A stretch of 64,000 nucleotides of DNA, taken from positions 1,679,501 through 1,743,500 of the forward strand of contig NC_064040.1 of assembly GCF_932526225.1 (NCBI RefSeq), read 5' to 3'. The notes beneath the pieces were generated by a model. That model was given only the letters and a program-made list of their open reading frames with translations, was not told the DNA's origin and ran no database searches. Positions 29,769-42,589 of this stretch are shown piece by piece. Numbering within the stretch: position 1 is the stretch's first letter; each line of letters opens with the position of its first letter. A program made the translations under genes and the position numbers. Origin of the DNA: Nematostella vectensis. Its lineage: Eukaryota; Cnidaria; Anthozoa; Actiniaria; Edwardsiidae.

Positions 29769-32700
29769 GACGCGATGACTTGTGACGACGAGAAGTAACG
29801 AACACCAAGTCAAACCAAACTCGCTCGGCATTCAGCACCGTAATCACATTTTTAGGCGGTGTTCCTCTCACGGAAATCAGTCCAGTTGTGCTCTGGAGAA
29901 AACCATTTGAGTGCGCGCGATCGCTCGTGTTGCGTTAACAAATTTGAATCAGACAGATGCGTTATTCATTTGCATAACGCCTATAGGAGGCAAACACAGT
30001 GAGCGCTCATAACGTAACTTCGTAACGGCACAGAAAGTGATATAAAAAATAATATTCGCTCCCCTTAGTGGAAAAATAGAACAGGATACAAACAATACAT
30101 CTTAGCATTTTACTCGCAGGCCTTTTCATGGTTTGAGAAGATAAGAATTATTTTTCTTATGATTACATGGTTTTTTTCTTCTGAGAATTACAAATACCCA
30201 ATGGATTAACCGAAAACAAAATCATTTGGATAATCGTTCCGCGTGTTTTAGAGTAAAACCGTAATTAAGCTATCAAGCAGGGAAGATTTAGGTAGTTGGG
30301 TCAAACGGACTGGTTTTTTTTTTCCAAGGGGAACCGAAGTATTGCACGATAGTTCCCGCTGTTTATACGATTTGATGGTCAGTTAATGTTTGCATTTCAA
30401 CGCATCAAAGCTAATCCCAAAATCAAATTGAAAATTGTGGTCTAGGACTTACTTAACACGTAGATTTACGAAGGCGACATTTTAGCAAAACACAATGAAA
30501 AAATAAATTAAACTTTTATGAAAGTGGTTTGACAAAAACGTGTTATAAAACGGATGTGTTTTTTCCTAGAGGAAACAGAAAGTTTGACATTCGAGACGAA
30601 TTTGTCAAACATTTTAACCGTTGGAATGTAAATAGTAAGAAAATGTTTTTCTATAAAACGAAAATAAATCATTGACTTGGTCTGAATATATCACTTCAAG
30701 TAGTCACTTTATTTCGGGAAAATCACTCGAGGTCGGGTGAAGACATCTGGACGCAAAGACTCTTTTTTTCGCAAGACGCGCTTACCAAGTCGACTCAAGT
30801 ACTCTTGTCGAGAATCAGAAATAAATGATTAAACCACAAGCTTTTAAATTGAGCTGTTTCATGATTAAGAAACACAGATGGCAAGATAAATGTAATTGTT
30901 GTTAAAATTGTATAATTCCTCGCCTTGTTACTGGGGCTGGCGTAGTACAATTAACATTATTCGGAGAAATGTTATTAATTTCTCGAGGAAAAATAAATAG
31001 TTTCTGACGCACATGTCTCATGTAACAGGTGAGCAATAAATACAAGTTATCACTCAGGCTTTGTTTAGTAGGCGGCGTACACGAGGGAGCTAATAAAGAA
31101 AAACTATTAAGAAGTCGGGGTTTTTTTTTAAATTAATTTCCGTGCTTTTAAAACCGAACGCGACGAATTGGACAGTGAGCAGGTTCTCTACATCGCGTGA
31201 CGTGTAACGTAAGTTAGAGCAGCCGGTGTTTTATGGCGTTCCCGCGAACACGTGGTTGAGGAGGCACCAAGCCTAAACAGGATATTCGATAAAATTGACG
31301 TTTCTGAGAAACTTTGCCAATTAGAATGCGAGCATTGCAGTTATAATTGACATGAACAATTGGGAGCTTTCCTTCAGGCTGTGTAGTCCGAGTGTCAATC
31401 AGAAAGCACAGGTTTGTGGTACACTTCTCACTTACTATACCGTCTAGGCGGCCATATCAGCGCGCGTCATACATTATGCAGAAAGCAACCGCTACCAATA
31501 AGGGACTTGCGCTATGAGATCACGTGACTGTTTGGGTGGCAAACTAGCGCGCGCTCAGCCTTTTTATCGTCAAAATAACAGCAAAAAACAGCAACTTATT
31601 CAGCGCTTACGAAAACATATCAGATTTCTTTTTTTTTTCAGAAAGGGTTTAGTTTCATATAAAAAATTAATTTCTTCGCCGTTCTCTGGTGTGACGGGCG
31701 CAGTCATTTCTGATTTTTTTTGTTTGATCATTTTGTTTTGAATTTGCCACCCAAAAAGGTCACGTGAATACTTAGCGCAAGCCCGCTATTGCATTTTTAA
31801 TAGCGGGTTTCTCTTGTACTATAAAGAGAAATATAATAATAAAATTAAAAATCGATTAAAAACCATTCATGTCTTCGGAGATGCCTTGATGATACCGGTG
31901 ACAAAATATCTCTAGAATTCTTAAAATAAAAACTGAAAACTTCCATGAAAATGCTACGCTTTTCCCCAAACCGCGGATTTAAACAAAGGGAGCCCAAACA
32001 CTTGTAGAGTGAAATCAGCTGAAATATAACACAGAGATTGTATGAGGAAATGTTGAAAAATCTTCCGTAAAAATATCGTAAAGAATCTCAATATACTTGT
32101 AATAAAACCCTTATTGTCTCTATATTTGGTATTGCTGAGTTGATTTGACGTGATTAGGGAGGGTTGAAGCGATTTAGATATAGCGCTACTCGTCAATTTA
32201 TAAACAGTGTCAATTCATAAACCAAGTGCATTGCCGCGAATGCTCTAATTGGTGAATACTCTGTTGGTGGGAATCCCTAGCTAGACGCAATAGTTCTTCG
32301 ATTTCCAAGGAAATAAAACGCGAGAGTGCGATTAGAAGTTATCGTTTAATATCAGTATTATAAAAGATTGCCTATAGACGATATTATGCAAACGAGGCTC
32401 AACGCCCAAGTAGCACACTATCTGATAACGGTGTCACCCTTGCACCTGGCTCACTGAACAGTGACGTAGAACAGATTGATTGGTTAGAGGCTTAGACAGA
32501 TAACTTCTAAATGGCTGAGCAACACGCGCCGATTGGTTGAGACGATTTTGTGATTGGGGTCGAAAAGGATTTTTTCGTTTTACCGACCAAAGCAGGGGCC
32601 CGACAAATCGCAATTGTAAATCTTACGGCAGACAGTCGGCCCAACAACTCGGCGCGTGTAAACTCGAGTTAAGGGGGGCGGGATGATCTGGAAAACATCT

Positions 32701-32880
32701 TGACCAACAGATTGATAGAAAAAGCCCCGCCCCTTTGAAGGAATTTGGCGGTCGATTTGGACTCGTTCCACTGTACAACTATTTACACATTATTTATACT
32801 GTTCGTAAGATCGTCCTCCCAGGTATTTCAAGGCAGAAAGACACTAGCCTTTCAACATGTGTAACGTGTAGTGCGTATGG
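29769..32880. other. Intergenic region between the C2 gene start and the BRMS1-type gene end
   Basis: AT-rich sequence holding the 5' flank of the C2 gene and the 3' flank of the BRMS1-type gene. One inverted-repeat element (31491-31795) is described separately. I see no other gene or array. Confidence 0.4.
31491..31795. mobile_element. Miniature inverted-repeat element of about 300 bp
   Basis: The left end CTTGCGCTATGAGATCACGT, followed by GACTGTTTGGGTGGCAAA, is mirrored at the right by TTTGCCACCCAAAAAGGTCA and CGTGAATACTTAGCGCAAG. The interior has no transposase. The 75-codon frame inside it is not a gene. Confidence 0.75.
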
Positions 32881-35800
32881 CTAAGGCTTTCGGATTTTAA
32901 ACTTCCCTTTTTGTAACTGTCCTATATACATGTTTGTCTTGCAGCCGTCGCTACGACGAAAAATTATCTGCGGAAAGAAATACCAGATTAGTATGACCGA
33001 GAACAAGGATTGAACGCTTGGCATATGGCAGCCATATGGCGTGGTATATGGCAGAAATTGTGTGACTATATACCGTAAAGTGTTACTACATGACTGATGT
33101 GACTGACGTGACTACATGAGTGCGTGACTGGTGTGAAAACATGACTGATTGCTGGCGTGACCAAATGACTGATGTGACCACATGCCTGATGTGACCACAT
33201 GACTGCGTGACAGCTGTGCTCACCTCGCCTGTGTTTATACCAGTAATCATAGCACTGAAAAGATAAATAAGAAATGAGGTTAGCAACAATTAATATCAGC
33301 AATAGCAACGACAATAACAATAGCGCTATTTAACAAATTTTTCGAGTTTCTGTCCTCTAACTGATGCATAGATGACGTCACAGCGTGTCATTGACAAGAA
33401 AGTATGCGATAATACACAGAAAAGCATTAGAAAATCTGCAGTGACGTCACAGCGTGTCATTAACAAGAAAGTATGCGAAAATACACAGAAAAGCATTAGA
33501 AAATCTGCAGTGACGTCACAGCGTGTCATTAACAAGAAAGTATGCGACAATACACAGAAAAGCATTAGAAAATCTGCACTGACGTCACAGCGTGTCATTG
33601 ACAAGAAAGTATGCGACAATACACAGAAAAGCATTAGAAAATCTGCAGTAACGTCACAGCGTGTCATTGACAAGAAAGTATGCGACAATACACAGAAAAG
33701 CATTAGAAAATCTGCACTGATATCACAGCGTGTCATTGACAAGAAAGTATGCGACAATACACAGAAAAGCATTAGAAAATCTGCAGTAACGTCACAGCGT
33801 GTCATTGACAAGAAAGTATGCGACAATACACAGAAAAGCATTAAAAAATCTGCAGTGACGTCACAGCGTGTCATTAACAAGAAAGTATGCGACAATACAC
33901 AGAAAAGCATTAGAAAATCTGCACTGACGTCACAGCGTGTCATTAACAAGAAAGTATGCGACAATACACAGAAAAGCATTAGAAAATCTGCAGTGACGTC
34001 ACAGCGTGTCATTGACAAGAAAGTATGCGACAATACACAGAAAAGCATCAGAAAATCTGCAGTGAAGTCACAGCGTGTCATTAACAAGAAAGTATGCGAC
34101 AATACACAGAAAAGCATTAGAAAATCTGCAGTGACGTCACAGCGTGTCATTAACAAGAAAGTATGCGACAATACACAGAAAAGCATTAGAAAATCTGCAG
34201 AAGTGACTCACTTGCATGATGTATGGTCCTTCCCTTCTATGATAACGGGGCTCCCTTTTTGATACCTTTAGAAGAAGACAAGCACATCTTAGCAAATAGT
34301 TATTGTATTAGCCACAAAGCCACTTCCCAGTGATTAATATAACAACACTGATGGATACAGGAAGGGGTTGGACAAATAAGAAATAGGAAAATGATGTACC
34401 AGAGTGCGTGGGCCTACAGTACAAACAATTAATACAATTTAACACATTACTATCCAATGTTTCCTTATTTTCTTTCTGTTTCAGAACAGGCTGATAGGTA
34501 TAATGTATTTACTTAAATAGCAGTAGTTCAGCTTGTGCAATTACACTTGGAGAGTGATTTTAGTGTTTTTGGAAAGCTTGAAAATATGAATGAATCACGT
34601 GGGTGACAATTATAACTATCTATGTATAGTAAATGACATCTGATCTTCCAGAAATACACTACAGTACAGGCTTGAACATCTCCTATCAATTGGATAGAAA
34701 TGGATAGTAATTCGGATTCGGTACAGGTTTTACATTTACTCAAAATTGAACATTGCATAACAGTAAACTAACTAAATGTACAACCTCTTATTTTCTCAGG
34801 GACCGCGGAGCATGTTGAAAAGTGAGTGGGCTGACAATTGAAAAAAATATCATATTGAAAAACGAAACAGGAATAAATCATAGTATTTGACTTGTTTCTG
34901 TCGCCAAAAGTGATGCGGCTGCGCCCTACCAGCCACTCCCCTCTACGGTGCCTGTTTCTCATGTAAAATTGATTGCTTTCCATTCATTACTTTGTCATAT
35001 TGTTAGCACCTGTGTCCCCCTAAATTTGAACTAAACAAGGTTGCCTTACCATTGTCCTTCGTAGTATAGTTTTCCATCCTCATATCGTGCATTAAATAAA
35101 CACTTCTCATTTGGATATGACCCTGTAATTCAAGAGAATCTCTCTTAACTAAGAACACTCGTTTAACATGTCAGAAACATTTTACATGTGCTTGTGTGGT
35201 GTTACCCTGGTTCCAGAGCCTCGTATGTCTCTCTATTTAGTGGCCAGCGAGGTCTCGCTGGCCACTGAATACAGAGACGCTCGAGGCTCTGGGACCAGGG
35301 TAGTGTGGTGTCCCCTTCAAATGGAACAGATATTCTTTCCACATAACAGTGTACATTACCGTAAAGTATATCTTGAATACCTATAATAAAATCGCCCATT
35401 CTCATTCAAAATATTAAGCTTGTGTTACTCGCTGTTTTTGGGAAGCTGTGTTATTATATTTGGGAAGCTCTATACTGGAATGCTTGAGTCACTGTATTTA
35501 TGACCTTTGCTTACACTCAAAGCAGTTTCCATGGGAAATTCTATGACAAATAACAACCAAGAATATACCATCACAAACCTGAGCATTTCCTTTGCTGTTT
35601 TCTTCTGGCGAGAGCACCTTTTGCCTGTAAAGGAATAGATGGTAAGACATGATAAATCAGAGGTACTTGTGAACACTAAAGATTTTTATTAAGCCTCATA
35701 GACCAGCGAGGGCTGTCCAATACACTGACAAATTCATGCATGGCATTGTGGGAAACATTTGAGGCCACGTGAGCGTATTAGACAACATGGTTTAACAATG

Positions 35801-38800
35801 GAAGGGAACAGTGGCATGTATACATTTCTCAGAGTATTGGACTATAGTATGCTTCTACTATGTTTCCAGTCTTCTCGGGTAAAGAAACTATACTTGAGGT
35901 CTTGTCTCTTCAAGCTGCACTACACTAATCTGAATCGACGTAAAAGACCCACTTAGGAAGCAATTTATTTGTTTATAGACCATCTGGCGGTGACCTCCCC
36001 CAGTGAAAGTGTTACTAAGAAAACACATAATGCGGTACTTGATTTGGAGCCCCACTCTGTTGTGCCTTGAGCACCATACAAACTGGTAAAACTGGTAAAA
36101 GTACGGCAGATTAGAGCTTCCAATATGATAACTACGGCAAGTATGCCCCTCTATGGGTTACAACTCTACATACCTATTTCCCTTTACCTATACAAATAAG
36201 CAGTTTAATTCAGCTTGGCATGGCCCATACCTTCCTTATAGCTGTCCAGTCTTCAAGAATATTCATCTCCTTAAGCATATATACAATATATGGATGGCCC
36301 ATACCTTCCTTATAGCTGCCCAGTCTTCAAGAATATCCATCTCCTTAAGCATATATACAATATATGGATGGCCCATACCTTCCTTATAGCTGTCCAGTCT
36401 TCAAGAATATCCATCTCCTTAAGCATATATACAATATATGGATGGCCCATACCTTCCTTATAGCTGTCCAGTCTTCAAGGATATCCATCTCCTTAAGCAC
36501 ATATACAATATATGGATGGCCCGTACCTTCCTTATAGCTGCCCAGTCTTCAAGAATATCCATCTCCTTAAGCATATATACAATATAGGGACCTGCAAAGC
36601 AAGGGGATAATAAATGTTAGCCAAGTCACACAAGTGATCTATCATCAACCCTGTATTCTGATTGGATAACATACGCATAGGCTTTAAGTTATAGCCTATC
36701 AGTAATACAAAAGTGCCACAGAATTTGAAAGCCAAAAAATAGTAAATGTCCAGACTGGTATACAAATTGACCTCTCAATGGTCTCGAAGGCTAAGTTCAA
36801 ACACTTTGTTATCCATGAGCCAATAAAGATGAAACAATAAACTTGATTCATTTGCATGTATTTGCATTGAATATGGCTCATGGATAATATGGCATTTGAA
36901 CTTAATAGCCTCAGTAAATAACCCATTTGGCCTTCAGTCGCATAAGCTTTTAACTCAGAACCCACACATGGTCAGAAATAACTGATATATAACTGTATCG
37001 CATTCCATAGTGTACTGTTGATACAAATCATAAAATGTTATATCTTTTATATTTGTCCCTTTGATCATTTAGCAAAAGGCTCTCTTTGATCATCTCTTTC
37101 ATCAGTTAGAGTAAGACTAATCCTTTTGATCATTTAACTATAAGGCCGGACTGTACCTGAGACAGTAACAGGCTTGCGCCGCTTCTCAGGGTGCATGACA
37201 GCCTCTGCCGCTTTCCTTTGTTTCTTGTTCGTTGAATGGGATTCCAGCCATAAATCTAGTACATAAAGCAACCATAAGAAATATTATACATAAAGCAACC
37301 ATAAGAAATATTAGGATCATCAGTCTGATCGCAAGTCTGACCGTCGTCAGGCTGATCGCAAGTCTGACTATCATCAGTCTAATCGCAAGTCTGACCGTCA
37401 TCAGTGTGATTGCAAGTCTGGCCATCATCAGTCTGATCCCAAGTCTGACCATCATCAGTCTGATCACAAGCCTGACCATGTTCGGTCTGATTGCAAGTCT
37501 GACCGTCGTCAGTCTTCAGTCTGATCCCAAGTCTGACCATCTTCAGTCTGATCCCAAGTCTGACCATCTTCAGTCTGATTGCAAGACTGACCATCATCAG
37601 TCTGATCCCAAGTCTAACCATCTTCAGTCTGATCCCAAGTCTGGCCATCATCAGTCTGATCGCAAGCCTGACTGTCATCAGTCTGATCACAAGCCTGACC
37701 ATCATCAGTCTGATTGCAAGTCTGACCATCATCAGTCTGATTGCAAGTCTGACCATCATCAGTCTGATCGCAAGTCTGACCATCATCAGTCTGATCGCAA
37801 GTCTGACCATCATCAGTCTGATTGCAAGTCTGACCATCATCAGTCTGATCGCAAGTCTGACCGTCATCAGTCTGATCGCAAGTCTGACTGTCATCAGTCT
37901 GATCGCAAGTCTGACCATCATCAGTCTGATCACAAGCCTGACCATCATCAGTCTGATCACAAGTCTGACCATCATCAGTCTGATCGCAAGTCTGACCATC
38001 ATCAGTCTGATCGCAAGTCTGACCATCATCAGTCTGATCACAAGTCTGAACATCATCAGTCTGATCCCAAGTCTGACCATCATCAGTCTGATCCCAAGTC
38101 TGACCATCATCAGTCTGATCGCAAGTCTGACCATCATCAGTCTGATCGCAAGCCTGACCATCATCAGTCTGATCCAAAGTCTGATCATCATCAGTCTGAT
38201 CCCAAGTCTGACTGTCATCAGTCTGATTGCAAGTCTGACCATCATCAGTCTGATTGCAAGTCTGACCATCATCAGTCTGATCGCAAGTCTGACCATCATC
38301 AGTCTGATCGCAAGCCTGTGCATCTTCAGTCTGATCGCAAGCCTGACCGTGTTCGGTCTGATCGCAAGCCTGACCATGTTCGGTCTGATCGCAAGTCTGA
38401 CCATCATCAGTCTGATCGCAAGTCTGACCATCATCAGTCTGATCGCAAGTCTGACCATCTTCACTCTGATCGCTAGCCGTACCTGCAGATATATCCATGT
38501 TGTGTTTATCCTCTTCTAGTTTTCGAATTTTCTCTTCAAGCTCAGCCTTCATGCTCTCCATTAAGGCAAGTTTCTCACTCTAAAAAGATGATACTTATTC
38601 AATTTTTAGAAATGCAGGAGTGGGAAGGGCTCTATCATCTTTTAGAAGACAGTGCAAAAAAAATTGATGACCCTGTTTGAACATATTCACTGTAAAGCAA
38701 ACCTCAAAATGCTGTAACGCTGCTTGCTCATCTGCATTGTACTTGTTTTTAACATTTTCCAGCTGCCAATAAAGGAATTAGGGATTGATTATTGAATAAG

Positions 38801-41800
38801 AAAGCCATTGTATATCTTACAAGTTTAAATGTCATCATGAGCACAATTTCTCAAATTGAACATACCCTGCAGTCCCTTAGAATACCTGAAAGATAAGAGC
38901 AAAAGATCAGCCATAATTACTCAAAAAGTGGATAAACTGCTATTTATTCAGACTTTTCAGACTTCTAGGCATTGAGCGGAAAAATTCCCAATAATAACAG
39001 AAAAGAAATCTTCAGTGGATATAAATGTACTGCAAATGAAAACATCAATATCACAGCTCTGCTTAATTCATGCCAGGACTTCTTTGCATTTATTATTATA
39101 ATTGTTTGTTTTTTTCCTGAAGAATAGGAAACCCATAAGATCAGCAGTACCATGCAAACAAGGCCGAACATTAAACATGCAGGAGTTGTTATACAAAAAA
39201 TATTCAAAAATAAAATAGTCAAAACAAACTCATAACATCACTGTCACATGTGTTAGGCCAACAGACTATTTTTTCCTTAATTGCCATCCATGATAAAGTT
39301 AGACTCACCTGATACCTCTATCCTGATTTCACACATCTCCTTGAGTTCAGCCAGAGGACCCACATATTCATTTGCTAACTCTGCTTGAAAACACAAAGCC
39401 GACAAGGTTTGCTCAATTAGACCTTAAACACAAATCTAACTATTATTGCAACTCAATCAGACTTTAAGGATGAACCAATAGTTGCAGCCATCTGATATTT
39501 TGCCTGGCCTTAAATCCCCCTCCTTCACAGGCCCTGGTACCTTACCATCTTAAATATCATAAACAATTAGACTAAGAAGAGTCTATCAGCTAGCAAAAAC
39601 TATAAATATCAGAGTGTATTCATACCTGACGCAACTTCCTCAAGTTTCTTTTCAACTTGGTTCAACCGCTCATGGTAGAGCCTAAGAATCAAGTAAACAA
39701 GAATTCCCTTAAAATAATATAATAACCCAGAAACCTCATTATGTTGGGGATCATAAAACAAACTCTTTCTGGGCTTTATTCATAATACTTCCTCTTTGCT
39801 TAGTCTAAATTCAAATATAAAGGACCACTAGGGAAGTTTTTGTTTATGAATCCTTTTGCAGTTTTGTGAGATGATGAAAAATGTTCACAGACATTTATTA
39901 ATTTCTGAGTAACTTTGTAATTTGCAAAAATCAACACCAATATGCTACCAAAAAGAGCCATCTACCCAGGATTTGCTGAGGGGATGTGCAGTCATCAGGG
40001 TTCAAAATAGTGGACAGCTACCTGCGATAGGAGCCTATTTTTTGGTCTTTGCCCCTTTTTTCTATATCTCCTTCTCATATTTTTTAGTATGCAGGCTTTT
40101 TTTCCACCAAAATCAACAAAGCCGGCAAAATCTAGCGTATTAAAAGAAATTATTTTGAACCCTGGTCATAGGTCTCGCATCGAAAAAGGATAGATGATTT
40201 ATGATCCTTCAAAAAGAAAAGACCCACTTAGGTGGCCAAGGGGTTGTGTGACCCTGTGCTCTATCATGTGTATGTGCCTGAACAACAGTATCAGCGACTT
40301 GTATAACATAAAGGCTTATAAAGTGTTTCGAATCACTGCTCTCAAGGCAAGCCAGATATCTAATAGCTTTTATAATTGGCAAGTTGCTTTGTAGCAGTCT
40401 AGATAAATTATTTAAACTAAAATACTTGTTGGACTCTTTTTTTTTTATCAAAATCTTGCAAAACATTGTTACACATCCCTTTAATATTTACTTTAAAAGG
40501 TACTCATGCCTATTAACGGCCACTTCCTATTATCGGCCACCTGAAAATAATGTCAAATATTTTGTAAACTACAAAGAACAAGCCAAAAATGACCCAATGA
40601 TTCGAAGAAGCAACATCCATGAAACATGTTTTTGAAAGCTTACGATTGTTTATTATTTCGCTAAGCTCAACTATTTATTCACACGCACCGTAAAATAGCG
40701 CCTGAAAAATTTCCTTTAGTTGAAAATGCAAGGACAAAAAGAAGCTGTAAAAATCGAGTTTCGCCGTGCAGTGTGACACGCGCGCAATGTAAGTTTTCAA
40801 TCGCCTAGTATGGAGCCAAATGAAGCTTAAATTAGAATTGAAAAGCACTTTTGCAAACTACATTTATCAGGGATTATTGTCTGTGGCATTTTAGCTAAAA
40901 TGAAGCAAGTTTTCTGTGCTATTTTCTTGAAATTGGCGAGTAGCCGATAATAGAACATGCCTGGCCAATAATAGGTAAGGGTGGCCGATAATAGGAAAGT
41001 CAAACTTCTCTACTAATTATTGTTTCCTCTCTAAACAAACTGGTAAATTGAAAATGTTTTTGTAGAATACTTATGTTGTTAAATTATGGGGAATGAATTT
41101 GTTTTGTTCGCGAGATATCTTAAGGTTGGTTCTCACTAGGACGCAAGCGCAAGCGTAAGCACAAACGGAAGCGCAACACAAGTGAGAATCGGTCAAACAC
41201 AAGCGCAAGCGCAAGAAAATCAAGCAGTTGCGTTCTCTTGTGCTTATGTTCTAGTGAGAATTGGAAAACTACGTGCGTTCCACTTGCGCTTACGTCCAAG
41301 TAAGAACCAACCTTTAGCGTAAACCTAAAGAGGCCGATAATAGGCACAAGTACCTTACAATGCAATATACAACTCGATGCAAGCGACATACCATTAAAGT
41401 CTAATTAACAGTAAAACAATTATAACAAGAAAGTAATGTATCAAGTTTATTAAGTGTATTAAGTTTACATACTGCTCCTTAAGCTCAGTAAATTGTCTTT
41501 CCAAGTCGGCCATATCATCTAGACATTCAGTGCGTCTCCTTTCGTTCTCTGTTTCATCAACTATGTAATTATAAAGGTAAATAATAGCTTGTTAAAATAC
41601 CCTTAAACATTTGTTTCTTACACATAATGGCACACGCTGTAGGAGTTTATTTTAAATGTGTAAAAGCTGTAACATAAACTTACTCGAGTCGGAGGAGTCG
41701 TCGTCTGAACCCGAAGGCAGACTGTCTTCGTCGTCGTCTTCTTCGCTCATGTTTTCGTCATCATTAAGACTGCGAGCAACCTCTTCATCCCCACTCTCTT

Positions 41801-41819
41801 CCCCGTCTACAGATGGCAT
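32881..41819 (-). CDS. BRMS1L: BRMS1/BRMS1L-type Sin3-HDAC corepressor subunit, 14 exons
   Basis: The minus-strand exons are 41819-41684, 41560-41473, 39681-39626, 39380-39309, 38885-38866, 38762-38703, 38579-38483, 37255-37157, 36591-36527, 35624-35579, 35122-35050, 34265-34212, 33254-33224 and 32967-32881. Every junction has GT/AG and the phases agree throughout. The sum of 984 nt gives 327 residues, near the 320-odd of vertebrate BRMS1L. The N-terminus is acidic ([20 protein letters not shown]). The Sds3-like coiled coil follows: [34 protein letters not shown] and [20 protein letters not shown]. The C-terminal part holds [33 protein letters not shown] and [14 protein letters not shown]. 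The family links Sin3-HDAC complexes to transcriptional repression in the nucleus. Introns 7, 9 and 12 carry tandem arrays. Confidence 0.95.
33070..33215. repeat. Short degenerate repeats of TGACTGATGTGACC type
   Basis: Words ACATGACTGATGTGAC and variants recur about eight times in the last intron of the BRMS1-type gene, with irregular 12-24 bp spacing. Confidence 0.65.
33352..34200. repeat. 69-bp minisatellite, 12 units, eight with a full TGACGTCA palindrome
   Basis: The unit contains TGACGTCACAGCGTGTCATT, then AAGAAAGTATGCGACAATAC and AAAAGCATTAGAAAATCTGC. The period is 69 bp, a multiple of three without stops on either strand, which explains the 290-codon frames on both strands. It lies in intron 12 of the BRMS1-type gene, next to exon 12. 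The start (33352) matches the arm of a foldback element at 46091. The frames have no family character. Confidence 0.95.
35203..35302. mobile_element. 100-bp near-perfect foldback element
   Basis: TACCCTGGTTCCAGAGCCTC at the left is mirrored by GAGGCTCTGGGACCAGGGTA at the right, and the centre GGCCAGCGAG/CTCGCTGGCC is fully paired. The whole 100 bp can fold as one hairpin. It lies in intron 10 of the BRMS1-type gene. Confidence 0.85.
36231..36591. repeat. 74-bp tandem array made of BRMS1-type exon 9 and its donor site
   Basis: The authentic exon 9 is 36591-36527. Four further copies follow downstream of it in the gene, at an exact 74-bp spacing (TTAAGC words at 36567, 36493, 36419, 36345 and 36271). 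Each keeps most of the exon and the donor GGAAG|GTATGGGCC. Only the first copy keeps the CAG acceptor; in the others it is replaced by CCATATA. Because 74 is not a multiple of three, reading through would shift frame. Confidence 0.92.
37310..38465. repeat. 27-bp minisatellite, about 43 units, filling BRMS1-type intron 7
   Basis: The unit GATCGCAAGTCTGACCATCA plus TCAGTCT encodes nine residues in each frame. One frame on the minus strand is continuous with exon 7 of the BRMS1-type gene. Units vary at GATCGC/GATTGC/GATCCC/GATCAC and CATCAT/CATCTT/CGTCAT. The array occupies almost the whole 1.2 kb intron. Confidence 0.96.
41123..41313. mobile_element. Harbinger-like miniature element with TTA target duplication
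   Basis: The left end AGGTTGGTTCTCACTAGGAC (continuing GCAAGCGCAAG) is mirrored by CTTGCGCTTACGTCCAAGTA and AGAACCAACCT at the right. TTA flanks both ends. Three-base TWA duplications are typical of PIF/Harbinger elements, so that assignment is an inference. The element lies in intron 2 of the BRMS1-type gene. Confidence 0.75.
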
Positions 41820-42589
41820 TTTCACCTCAAAGAAGTAGAATAATTTGGGTCAAAATGGAGAGTTTTTTTGTGGCAAAAGAACCGCCATAAAAGTTTACGT
41901 ACAGCCTGATTGCGGGCGCAAATTATTTGCGCATGCTCAAATAGTATCGTCCCAATAGCTCAAACCTCGGTTTTTTCCCACAGGTAGCCCAGTTAAATGT
42001 GATGTCTGTGGGTTTCGCATTCAGTTTTCAGCACAGAGACACTTCTAAGGTTTTTGTACAAAATCAATCTTTTTATCACCTCTTTAGTTTGAGAATAGTA
42101 ATGAAACAGCTTGTTGAAATGATCTCAAATAAAAAAATATTTTTCTAATATGACCCAAGGCATCGCACTTTCAGTGCTCTTTCTTCCTTGCGCGCTCCCT
42201 GTGTGCCTGATCTCCGCAACGCCCTGGGTCCCCGAGGATGTAATTTATGTAACAGCTGCAAACATACAACTGCAATATTCATTTTACCCTGAAGCAGAGC
42301 TTGTGCTCAGGATTGGCTGAGGGGAAATGCGCTGTCACAGGTATCATCATGCCCAAGGACCCAGCGTACTTTGCGGGAGCTCCCAAAATCAAATGGAAAA
42401 GGCATACTATTTGAAGATTCCTTAGTCAGAAATGACCCAAGCCAAGGGGGGTGCGCGTCAACCCCGTGTAAAGAACAGAGGTATTTGCTTGCCGAAATAT
42501 GTAGATATAAGAAGTAATTCTGTATTTGGTCAACTATTTCTTCAGTTGTCTCTAACTGTTGAAGCAGACCACCAGGTCCTACACATACC
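41820..42589. other. BRMS1-type promoter side and unique sequence
   Basis: Holds the 5' flank of the BRMS1-type gene. A segment GCTGAGGGGAAATGCGCTGT followed by CACAGGTATCAT (near 42317-42350) resembles 50537-50595 and, weakly, 39970, so a dispersed repeat is present. No gene seen. Confidence 0.4.

Noticed and set aside
31514-31741. 75-codon frame
   Set aside because: Entirely inside a miniature inverted-repeat element.
33326-34262. Long frames (286 and 296 codons) on both strands
   Set aside because: They are products of a 69-bp repeat whose period is a multiple of three; no family character, no start or splice context.
37186-38476. Frames of 414 and 361 codons with HQSDRKSDH or RLAIRLMMV repeats
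   Set aside because: Artefacts of the 27-bp array. Only the minus-strand frame contiguous with exon 7 of the BRMS1-type gene is kept, as a possible retained-intron product.
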